Source of the DNA: JBGOUV01 sp041477815
GTDB taxonomy: Bacteria; Acidobacteriota; Terriglobia; Bryobacterales; JACQDG01
DNA length: 10,016 nt
NCBI GenBank assembly: GCA_041477815.1
Contig: JBGOUV010000261.1
Span: 1-10,016, forward strand
Direction of reading: 5' to 3'
Under the pieces are notes generated by a model. It worked only from the letters and a program-made list of their open reading frames with translations. It searched no databases and was not told the DNA's origin. Positions 1 to 6,841 of this stretch are shown here, piece after piece (the stretch's first letter is position 1; each line of letters starts with the position of its first letter). The position numbers and the translations under genes are program-made.

Positions 1-1
1 G

Positions 2-2575
2 CATGGGCCGTACCTCGGTCCCGATGGACTGATGTACCTTACCTACAATCTAGGACACTACACGATTGATACCCGGGAAGGCCGGCGCCTGGAGGGACCG
101 GGCGGCCGCGTCTGGCGGATGCGTCCCGATGGGAGCGGCCTGGAATGGATCGTCGGCGGCGGGTACGACAACGGCATCGAGATGGTCTTCAACGCCGCCG
201 GCGAAATGTTCGGCACCATGACCTACTACCGCAATCCCAAGCTCGGGGAGCGCGACGCTCTGCTGCACTATGTCGAGGGTGGCGTCTACCCCAAGGTCGC
301 GCCCGTCGTGAACAAGTACAAGCGCACCGGCGACCTGATGCCCGCCATGACCAAGTTCGCCCGCATCGCTCCCGCCGGACTGCTGCTCTACCGGGGAGCC
401 GCTTTCGGACCTGCCTATCAGGAGAACCTTTTCAGCGCCCAGTTCAATCCCCATCGCATCCAGCGGCACATCACCGAACGCGACGGCGCCACCTTCCGCA
501 CCAAGGACGAAGACTTCCTGACCTCCACCGACCCGGACTTCCATCCCACCGACGTCGCCGAAGACGCCGATGGCAGCCTGCTGGTGGTGGAGACGGGCGC
601 CTGGTATCTGCATAGCTGCCCGGTGTCGCGCATCTCCAAGCCGGAGTTCAAGGGAGCGATCTACCGGGTCCGCCGCAAAGGCGCGCCGCGCGTCGAGGAC
701 CCCTGGGGGCTGAACCTGAAACTGGAAACCCGGCCGCCGGCGGAGCTGGCTCGTTCGCTCGACGACCCCCGTCCGGCGGTCCGCGACAAGGTCGTCGAGC
801 TGCTGGTCCAGGCCGGCGAGCCGGCGGCGGAGCCGTTGATCCAGGTGCGTCGGACGCACGCTTCGCCGGAGGTTCGCGCGTCGGCCGTGTTCGCCCTCGG
901 CAGAATCGGCAACACCGGCGCTGTCCGCGAGGCGTTGAGCGATGCGCACTTCCTGGTCCGGATCGCGGCGGCCCGCATGGCCGGGCTCGCCAAAGATAAG
1001 GAGGCGGTCCTCCAGCTAGTTGAGATCGTGAAGAAGGATGAACCACCCGCGCGCCGTCAGGCAGCCACTGCGCTCGGTCAGATCGGCGATCCCCAGGTCG
1101 TCCCCGCCCTGCTCGCCGCCTCGGCGACCCCCGTCGATCGCTTCCTGGAGCACGCGATCATCTACTCCCTGATCACGCTCCAGACCCCCGGGCCGGTGCT
1201 GGAGGCGCTGAAGAACCCCAGTCCCAAGGTGCGGAAGGCGGCGCTCATCGCCCTCGATCAGATGGACGGCTCGCCGCTCCGGCGGGACCATCTCGCCGCC
1301 GGCCTGAACGACAAGGACCCGCAGCTTCGGCGCGCGTCGCTGTGGGTGGTGTCGCGCCATCCGGATTGGTCGGGCGAGTTGATCAAGCTGCTGCGGCCTC
1401 GGTCGCCGGACGAGGCCGAGGCCGTCCACGAGGCCCTGTTGTCGGTATGCGAGAACGGAGAAGCTCAGAAGGCGATCGGCGAGCTGCTTCTTTTCGACAC
1501 CATGGAGCAGTGCGCGGTCAAGGAATTTCCCGCGCTGTGGACCGAGAGGCTGCGACAACAGCTCCGCGCCAAAGACGCCGCCGTGCGCGCGCGCGTGGTG
1601 GCGCTGGTCCGCACCCGCCAGATTCCGGCGCTCGATGACGAGCTGGGGCAGATTGCCGCGAGCGAGCGGGAGTCCGGCGATCTGCGCACCGCGGCCCTCG
1701 GAGTTCTGGTGGCCCGGCGCCCGGCCCTGGCTGAACCGGGTTTCCGCTTCCTGTTGAGCTCACTCAAGCCCGAGACCGACGCCGACCTGCGGCAAACGGC
1801 GGCGCAGATTCTGGGCCGCGCCAAGCTCAGCGAGGCGCAGCTATTGGTGTTGGCGCGCGATCATCTCTCCCAAGCCGATCCCCTCATTCTGCCGAATCTG
1901 CTGGATGCTTTTCGGGCCGCGCGCCAGGAAGAAGTCGGCAAGGCCCTGGTGTCGGGTCTGCTAAATTCACCGCATCCGGCCGACGGCATCGCCGCCGACC
2001 GAATCCCCGAGCTGCTGAAGAGCTTCCCGGCATCGGTGGGCGCGGCCGCCCAACCCCTGCTGGCCCGCATCGCCAAGGAGAAGGAATCCCGCGATCAGCG
2101 CCTGCACGCGCTCGAGCCGCTGCTGGCCGGCGGCGACCAGGACCGCGGCCGCGAGGTCTTCTTCGGCAAGAAGGCCGGGTGCGCGAGCTGCCATACGATC
2201 ATGAGCGACGGCGGCGACGTGGGGCCCGATCTGACCGGGGTCGGCGCCATCCGCTCGGGCCTCGACCTGTTGGAGGCCGTCGTCTATCCCAGTGCCAGCT
2301 TCGTCCCCGGCCACGAGGTGTATCGCGTCGAGACCGCCCGCGAGGTCTATACCGGCGTCCAGGGTGACAGCACGCCGGATGCGGTACTGATCATCAGTGG
2401 TCCCCGGGACCGCGTGCGCATCCCGCGCAAGGAAATCGTCTCCATGCGGCCCTCGTCAGTATCCCTGATGCCCGATGGCTTCGCCGAAAACCTCTCCCGC
2501 CGCGAGCTGTCCGACCTGCTGGCCTTTCTGCAATCCCAGAAATCCCGCACCGTCGCCGCCGCCCGCCACGAATAG
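2..2575 (+). CDS. Propeller / HEAT-repeat / cytochrome c fusion protein (PVC-type putative membrane-bound dehydrogenase), 5' partial
   Basis: The frame is open to the left edge (HGPYLGPDG precedes the first Met at 32), so the true start and any signal peptide lie outside the window. Numbering here is from Met32. Residues about 1-215 match the C-terminal half of the propeller domain named 'putative membrane-bound dehydrogenase'. They include GGRVWRMRPDGS, a YDNG motif, LLHYVEGGVYPK and the family signature CPVSRISKPEFKGAIYRVRR near 196-215. Residues about 235-690 are helical HEAT-like repeats with recurrent 'VR..A..ALG.IGD' units at roughly 280-292 and 340-353. Residues about 700-840 form a cytochrome c domain with the heme motif C717-A-S-C-H721, followed by GPDLTGVG. 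Met813, in SLMPDGF, is the probable distal axial ligand. The protein is expected to be exported and to pass electrons to its heme. Substrate and reaction are not known. The DUF1080 gene 12 bp downstream suggests sugar chemistry. Confident in the family, not in the function. Confidence 0.93.
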   Translation, partial: HGPYLGPDGLMYLTYNLGHYTIDTREGRRLEGPGGRVWRMRPDGSGLEWIVGGGYDNGIEMVFNAAGEMFGTMTYYRNPKLGERDALLHYVEGGVYPKVAPVVNKYKRTGDLMPAMTKFARIAPAGLLLYRGAAFGPAYQENLFSAQFNPHRIQRHITERDGATFRTKDEDFLTSTDPDFHPTDVAEDADGSLLVVETGAWYLHSCPVSRISKPEFKGAIYRVRRKGAPRVEDPWGLNLKLETRPPAELARSLDDPRPAVRDKVVELLVQAGEPAAEPLIQVRRTHASPEVRASAVFALGRIGNTGAVREALSDAHFLVRIAAARMAGLAKDKEAVLQLVEIVKKDEPPARRQAATALGQIGDPQVVPALLAASATPVDRFLEHAIIYSLITLQTPGPVLEALKNPSPKVRKAALIALDQMDGSPLRRDHLAAGLNDKDPQLRRASLWVVSRHPDWSGELIKLLRPRSPDEAEAVHEALLSVCENGEAQKAIGELLLFDTMEQCAVKEFPALWTERLRQQLRAKDAAVRARVVALVRTRQIPALDDELGQIAASERESGDLRTAALGVLVARRPALAEPGFRFLLSSLKPETDADLRQTAAQILGRAKLSEAQLLVLARDHLSQADPLILPNLLDAFRAARQEEVGKALVSGLLNSPHPADGIAADRIPELLKSFPASVGAAAQPLLARIAKEKESRDQRLHALEPLLAGGDQDRGREVFFGKKAGCASCHTIMSDGGDVGPDLTGVGAIRSGLDLLEAVVYPSASFVPGHEVYRVETAREVYTGVQGDSTPDAVLIISGPRDRVRIPRKEIVSMRPSSVSLMPDGFAENLSRRELSDLLAFLQSQKSRTVAAARHE

Positions 2576-2579
2576 GGAG
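2575..2579 (+). promoter_or_regulatory. Ribosome binding site of the DUF1080 gene
   Basis: GGGAG begins on the last base of the upstream stop codon (TAG, 2573-2575) and lies 8 nt before the ATG at 2588. This fixes the start of the DUF1080 gene. It also supports translation from the same transcript as the cytochrome gene, because the 12-bp gap leaves no room for a promoter. Confidence 0.75.
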
Positions 2580-2587
2580 CACGCGCC

Positions 2588-3292
2588 ATGATCCTTCGAG
2601 TCCTTCTCCTTCTGACCGCCGTCGTCGCCTGGGCGGCCGATCCGCCCGTCCGGCTCTTCAACGGCAAGAATCTCGACGGCTTCGACACCTTTGTCCAGAC
2701 CAAGGGTCTCAACAACGATCCCGATAACGTCTTCCAGGTTCATGACGGCATGGTTCACATCTCGGGATCCGAGTACGGCTACATCGTCACCAAACAGGAG
2801 TATGAGAACTACTACCTCAGAGCCGAATTCAAGTGGGGTGAGAAGACCTGGCCCCCGCGAGAGGGCAAGGCGCGCGACAGCGGCATCCTCTACCACGTCA
2901 CTGGCCCCGACAAGATTTGGCCGACCTCAATCGAGTACCAGATGATCGAGGGCGGCACCGGCGACATCATCCTGGTGGGCGATGCCGGCCTCACCAGAGA
3001 CGGCGAAGCCAAGGTCCGAGGCCGCTTCAACCGCCGCGGCAAGGAGGCGTCGGAGTCCGCCCTGCCTCACCCGGCGGGCTACCGCTCCCCCCAGGGTGAA
3101 GTGGAGAACCCGCCCGGGCAATGGAACGTGCTCGAGCTCTTCGCCGACGGCGACACGGTCAAGTATGTAGTCAACGGCAAGGTAGCCAATGAAGGCTCCG
3201 GTGCCAGGCCGGCCCGGGGCAAGATTCTGTTCCAGTCCGAAGGCGCGGAGGTGTTCTTCCGCAACATGGAGCTTCGCCCCCTCCAGAAGTAG
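2588..3292 (+). CDS. Secreted DUF1080 protein (3-keto-disaccharide hydrolase family)
   Basis: This 234-residue protein starts with a short signal peptide: MILR, then a hydrophobic stretch ending in AWAA, so cleavage is likely near residue 16-17. The mature part is one DUF1080 (3keto-disac_hyd) domain with a concanavalin-like jelly-roll fold. Family hallmarks are LFNGKNLDGF (23-32), DSGILYHV (97-104), IEYQMIEGGTGD (115-126), QWNVLEL (178-184), VNGKVANE (195-202) and the closing strand ILFQSEGAEVFFRNMELRPL (213-232). Length is normal for a single-domain member. Characterised relatives cleave glycosides oxidised at C3 of the sugar, but many members are untested and some may only bind carbohydrate. 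It lies 12 bp behind the propeller/heme gene, so the two are probably co-expressed, and both products should work outside the cytoplasm. The family call is firm. The catalytic role and substrate are inferred. Confidence 0.93.
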   Translation: MILRVLLLLTAVVAWAADPPVRLFNGKNLDGFDTFVQTKGLNNDPDNVFQVHDGMVHISGSEYGYIVTKQEYENYYLRAEFKWGEKTWPPREGKARDSGILYHVTGPDKIWPTSIEYQMIEGGTGDIILVGDAGLTRDGEAKVRGRFNRRGKEASESALPHPAGYRSPQGEVENPPGQWNVLELFADGDTVKYVVNGKVANEGSGARPARGKILFQSEGAEVFFRNMELRPLQK

Positions 3293-3304
3293 GGGAGTAG
3301 GGGA
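3289..3304 (+). repeat. 8-bp tandem duplication across the DUF1080 stop codon
   Basis: GTAGGGGA occurs twice in direct succession (3289-3296 and 3297-3304). The first copy contains the TAG stop. The second copy ends exactly where the palindromic element begins. This could be replication slippage or a small duplication left by insertion of the adjacent element. Confidence 0.7.
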
Positions 3305-3372
3305 ACTCAGAGTATGCAGAGGCCGCAGAGGAAACCCTTTTGTTTCCTCCGCGCACTCTGGGGCTTCTGAGG
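3305..3372. repeat. Imperfect intergenic palindrome with 9-nt-spaced CAGAG units; possible bidirectional terminator
   Basis: Two 31-nt arms (3305-3335 and 3342-3372) flank a 6-nt loop, CCTTTT. About 23 of 31 positions pair. The inner 8 bp (GAGGAAAC/GTTTCCTC) are perfect and extend to 11 bp with one mismatch. The left arm carries CAGAG at 3308, 3317 and 3326. The right arm carries the complementary units CTCCG, CTCTG and TTCTG at 3347, 3356 and 3365. Both series have an exact 9-nt period. The element fills the gap between convergent genes, so a hairpin in either transcript could end transcription or protect the 3' end. Neither side has a clear U-tract, so it is not a textbook intrinsic terminator. 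From memory, similar CAGAG-rich intergenic repeats recur in environmental bacterial genomes. That is not verified here. Confidence 0.75.
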
Positions 3373-3382
3373 TGAATCGTCC

Positions 3383-6300
3383 TTAGAAAATGTACTTCAG
3401 CGCGAGCTGGATGGTGCGGTTGCCGCTCTTGCCGGTCACCTTCCCAAACGTGCCGCTGGTTGGGTCCGAGCTGGCGCCGCCCCAGTTGGGGTGGTTGGGC
3501 AGGTTGAACAGCTCGGTCCGGAACTGCAACCGCTGCTTCTCCGTGATGGGGAAGTTCTTGCGGATACCCAGATCCCACTCCCAGAAGCCGGGATTGCGCA
3601 GGATGTTGCGCGGCTGGACCCCGAAGGTCGTGGCCGCTGGCTGCGTGAACGCCGCCTTGTTGAACCAGACCGAGGAGTCGGTGAAGGGGCTCGGCTCCAG
3701 CGAGGGGTCGCCCGAGAGGTTCCAGAACTGGTTGCCGCTGCCCGCCCCCACTCCGGCGTAGTCCACGTTCTTGCGGATGGAGAACGGGGCGCCCGACTGG
3801 AACTGGTTGATCCCCGAAAGCTCCCAGTTGCCGAGCAGCCTCTTGGCCAGGTTGCTGGTGCCCCGGAACGGCAGCTCGTAAATATAGCTGACGATCAGCA
3901 CGTGGGGGCGGTCCAGGTCGGAGATCCCGTAGTAACCCTTATCGCTGTAAGCGTTGGGCAGGATGTCGGTGAGCGAGGAAGCATCGTCCCGCAGCTTCGC
4001 ATACGTGTAGGCCGCGTCGACCTGCAGCCCGCTGGCGAAGCGTCGCCGGACGCTGACCTGCAGGCCGTTGTACATGGAGTGGCCGGAGTTCTCGGCCAGA
4101 CCCAGAATTCCCAGGCCCGCGTAGGGGCGCAGGAAATTGGCGTTGACGCCCGCATTGGCCTGCACCGTGCCGGGGAGCAGCTGGTTGATGTTGCGCTTGC
4201 GCTGGTTGTGAATGCCGCGCCGGCCGACATAGCCGACCTCCACGGTGGTGTGCCCGGGCAGCTCGCGCTGCACCGTGGCGTTCCAGTTCCAGGCCGTCGG
4301 AATCTTGAAGACCGGGTCCTGGATGGTCATGGTGAACGGGAACTGGCGCGGGACCGCTCCGGCGGGAGCGTCGGCGTTGCCGTTAATCACGATCTGCTGC
4401 GGCTGGAACGGGGCGTTGCCGCCCAGAGCAGTGTCGCGGTTGATCGCCGTGCGGTTGGCGAACATGCCCAGGCCGGCGCGCAACGATGTCTTCGCGTTGA
4501 ACCCGTAGGCCAGGCCGAGGCGCGGCTGGAACACCCGGTAATGGGTCTGGGCAAGACCTTCCGGCAGGCCGTGGAAGAGTCGATCGAACTGGCCGGTGTG
4601 GAGCGCCGGGAAGCGGTTGCCCTCGGCTTTGGGCAAGGCTGTGCCGGGCAGCACGATGCCGTTATAGGGATCGCCGCCCACCAGGAAGCCGCCCGCGCGG
4701 TCGACCACCGCCGCTTTGGCGGGATCGTAGAAGGCGGGCAGAAACTCGGCCAGGCTGTTCCAGCGGCTGTGCCACGGCGGCCAGATGGAATGCCGCACGC
4801 CGTACTCCAGCGTCAGCTTCTTGGTGGCCTTCCAGCTATCCTGGACGAACCAGTCGAAGCCCGTGGCCACCCACGGCGTGATGGGCTTGCCGCCCAGCTC
4901 GGAGTAGTCGTTGAAAGTGCCGAGCAAGGTATTGGCTAGGGCCAGGCCGGTGGTGCGCGGATCGCCGGTGTCGAGGAAGCGGAACGAGCCGTTCTCGTTA
5001 ATAGTAGCCGGCGCGCTGGCGGTGGTGAACTGGATGTGATCGTTCTGGCCGGAGCGCTCGATAAACACGCCGAACTTGAGGGTGTGGTTGTTGATGATCT
5101 TGGTGGTGTTGTTGGCCCAGGCGTAAACGAACCAGGACCAGGTGCCCGGATACGGGCCGTTGTCGACCGCGCTCAGGCCGTCCACGGCGATCGACGGCAA
5201 CTTTTCGCCATCCCACTTGGTACCGGGGAAGATGAACGGGTAGTTGATCCCGGCGGCGCTGCGGCTGCACCGCGCGCCGCAGGAGGGGTCGGAGTAAATG
5301 GAGCCCAACCCGTCGGAGTTGGCCGAGACGGTGAACTCGTTGATGAAGGTGGGCGAGATCGTGCTGACCAGACTGACCGCGGCGGTGTGGTTGGGCCGCG
5401 ACCAGAGGGCCGCGAAGAGAGTGCCCTCAAACGGGCTATTGAACCTCCAGGGGATGTGCGTGCCGCGGAACGAAAGCCGGTGCTTGTCGCTCAGCAGGTA
5501 GTCCACCTTGACGGTGTCCTTTTGCAGGTTCGAATAGCGCGGGTAGGCGCCGATCCAGTTGGAGGTTCCTTGCTGGAAGCCGGCGATGGGCAGCGGCAAG
5601 ACGCTGAGCATGGCCTGGCCGTTGTGGCTGATGCGGCTGGCCGGAATGATGTTGTTCGCGAAGGGCTGCCTGGTGTCGGGGTCGGTGGCGGCGCGCACGC
5701 GGCCGAAGAACGGGTTCGAAGCGCTCAGCAGCCCGCTCAGGTCGCCGTTGCGCATGGCCGGGGTGGGGACGGTCCGGGTGGCGGTGCTGTCCTCGCGGCG
5801 CCGGGTAAATTCCTCGGCCCAGAAGAAGAACAGCTTGCTGCGGTCGGAATTGAACTTGTGGGGAAGGAAGACCGGCCCGCCGATGTCCCAGCCGAACTGG
5901 TTGAACCGGAATGGCTGCGGGCGCCCGGAGAGGCTGGGGTCCGGGCTCAGGTTGCGGGTCCAGGAGTTGGCATCGAGCCGGGAGTTGCGGAAGTTCTCGA
6001 CCAGGTCGCCGTGGAAGTTCTGGGTGCCGCTCTTGGTCACGAAGCGGATCTGGCCGCCGGAAGAGCGCCCATATTCGGCGTTGTAATTGGCGGTAAGAAT
6101 CTGCACTTCCTGGATACTATCGATATCCTGAGCGCCGAGCATGGAACCCGACGAACGGGTGCGCGTGGCCACGGCGCCGTCCACCATGACGACGTATTCG
6201 TCGGCTCGAGCGCCGTTGATGCTGAAGCTGCCGTTGCTGACGCTGTCGGGATCGAAGGTGCCGATAGAGCCGCCCGAGACGCCTGGCTTGAGCAGCACCA

Positions 6301-6757
6301 GGTAGATCGGGTTGCGGCCGTTCATGGTCAGGTTCTCGATCTGGCGCATCTCGACGGTCCGGCCCACCGTGGCGGTTTCCGACTGCACGATGGTGGCCGC
6401 CGCGGAGACCTCGATGGACTCGGTCACCGCGCCCACGGCCAGCTCCGCATCCACGCTGAGCTTGGCGGCCGAGCTGAGCTTGATGTCGGTCTGCACCGAC
6501 TTCTTGAAGCCGGCCGCTTCCACCTCGATGGTGTAGGAGCCGACAAAGAGGTTCGGAAACACGTAATAGCCGCTGGCGTTGGTGGTGGTGCGCTGCTTGG
6601 CGCCGTTGCCATCGTTGGTTACTGTGACGCCGGCGCCCGCAATCACCGATTGCGAAGGATCGCGCACGAATCCGGAGATCTGGCCGGAGTCAAACTGCGC
6701 CCAGGCCGTCACTGTCAGACATACCGCTGAGATCGCGACAACAGAGAGCTTACGCAT
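3383..6757 (-). CDS. Oar-like TonB-dependent outer-membrane receptor with carboxypeptidase-regulatory-like N-terminal domain
   Basis: I chose the ATG at 6757 (1124 residues) because a G-rich Shine-Dalgarno stretch sits just before it. A GTG at 6763 is in frame but overlaps that stretch. Numbering is from the ATG. A signal peptide spans about 1-20 (RKLSVVAISAVCLTVTAWA, then Q). Residues about 25-106 are a carboxypeptidase-regulatory-like beta-sandwich (GQISGFVRD, ASGYYVFPNLFVGSYTIEV). The plug domain covers about 110-250, with SINGARADEYVVMVDG and the strongly conserved EYGRSSGG...VTKSGT block (228-245). The rest is a long beta-barrel ending in IQLALKYIF, with the terminal aromatic residue usual for outer-membrane insertion. 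Such receptors import bulky substrates using TonB energy. The substrate cannot be read from sequence. I see no clear TonB box. A Cys pair (SCGARC) probably forms a loop disulfide. No SusD-like partner is adjacent. A paralogous receptor lies immediately upstream in the same direction. Confidence 0.95.
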   Translation of the reverse strand: MRKLSVVAISAVCLTVTAWAQFDSGQISGFVRDPSQSVIAGAGVTVTNDGNGAKQRTTTNASGYYVFPNLFVGSYTIEVEAAGFKKSVQTDIKLSSAAKLSVDAELAVGAVTESIEVSAAATIVQSETATVGRTVEMRQIENLTMNGRNPIYLVLLKPGVSGGSIGTFDPDSVSNGSFSINGARADEYVVMVDGAVATRTRSSGSMLGAQDIDSIQEVQILTANYNAEYGRSSGGQIRFVTKSGTQNFHGDLVENFRNSRLDANSWTRNLSPDPSLSGRPQPFRFNQFGWDIGGPVFLPHKFNSDRSKLFFFWAEEFTRRREDSTATRTVPTPAMRNGDLSGLLSASNPFFGRVRAATDPDTRQPFANNIIPASRISHNGQAMLSVLPLPIAGFQQGTSNWIGAYPRYSNLQKDTVKVDYLLSDKHRLSFRGTHIPWRFNSPFEGTLFAALWSRPNHTAAVSLVSTISPTFINEFTVSANSDGLGSIYSDPSCGARCSRSAAGINYPFIFPGTKWDGEKLPSIAVDGLSAVDNGPYPGTWSWFVYAWANNTTKIINNHTLKFGVFIERSGQNDHIQFTTASAPATINENGSFRFLDTGDPRTTGLALANTLLGTFNDYSELGGKPITPWVATGFDWFVQDSWKATKKLTLEYGVRHSIWPPWHSRWNSLAEFLPAFYDPAKAAVVDRAGGFLVGGDPYNGIVLPGTALPKAEGNRFPALHTGQFDRLFHGLPEGLAQTHYRVFQPRLGLAYGFNAKTSLRAGLGMFANRTAINRDTALGGNAPFQPQQIVINGNADAPAGAVPRQFPFTMTIQDPVFKIPTAWNWNATVQRELPGHTTVEVGYVGRRGIHNQRKRNINQLLPGTVQANAGVNANFLRPYAGLGILGLAENSGHSMYNGLQVSVRRRFASGLQVDAAYTYAKLRDDASSLTDILPNAYSDKGYYGISDLDRPHVLIVSYIYELPFRGTSNLAKRLLGNWELSGINQFQSGAPFSIRKNVDYAGVGAGSGNQFWNLSGDPSLEPSPFTDSSVWFNKAAFTQPAATTFGVQPRNILRNPGFWEWDLGIRKNFPITEKQRLQFRTELFNLPNHPNWGGASSDPTSGTFGKVTGKSGNRTIQLALKYIF

Positions 6758-6760
6758 AGT

Positions 6761-6767
6761 CACCCCC
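6761..6767 (-). promoter_or_regulatory. Ribosome binding site of the complete TonB-dependent receptor gene
   Basis: On the minus strand, GGGGGTG lies 3 nt before the ATG at 6757, and its G run ends 5 nt before that ATG. This favours the ATG over the in-frame GTG at 6763, which sits inside the G-rich stretch. The motif is a variant of GGAGG rather than a perfect match. Confidence 0.6.
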
Positions 6768-6798
6768 GAAACAATGCCGATATTCCACCCTCGCGTTG

Positions 6799-6826
6799 AT
6801 TATACGCGTTTGGGGCGGCCGGAAAC
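6799..6826 (-). promoter_or_regulatory. Candidate sigma-70-type promoter of the complete TonB-dependent receptor gene
   Basis: On the minus strand a perfect TATAAT (6804 to 6799) lies about 42 nt before the ATG. This would place the transcript start near 6792 and give a leader of roughly 35 nt. The -35 region is poor: GTTTCC at 16-nt spacing (6826-6821) or TTTCCG at 15 nt. The AT-rich hexamer stands out in a GC-rich intergenic region, which supports it. The weak -35 suggests help from an activator or simply modest strength. It implies that the two receptors need not be strictly co-transcribed. Confidence 0.6.
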
Positions 6827-6841
6827 TGTAAATTTTGCCGC

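Noticed and set aside
32..34. ATG at 32 as the start of the propeller/heme gene
   Set aside because: The frame is open upstream to the edge and the residues before it (HGPYLGPDG) belong to the family's conserved propeller. The true start is outside the window.
50..949. 299-codon open frame on the minus strand opposite the propeller/HEAT gene
   Set aside because: It is a shadow of the plus-strand gene, whose propeller and HEAT motifs are unambiguous.
3491..4939. 482-codon open frame on the plus strand opposite the receptor barrel
   Set aside because: The minus strand encodes the conserved barrel here. The plus-strand translation has no family features and is a compositional artefact.
5036..6730. 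564-codon open frame on the plus strand opposite the complete receptor
   Set aside because: It is a GC-rich antisense shadow. The translation is low-complexity, rich in Gly, Val, Ala and Asp, with no recognisable domain, while the minus-strand frame is a clear TonB-dependent receptor throughout.
6811..6841. Intrinsic terminator behind the edge receptor
   Set aside because: Only a weak 5-bp GCGGC/GCCGC pairing with a 17-nt loop is present, and no U-tract follows.
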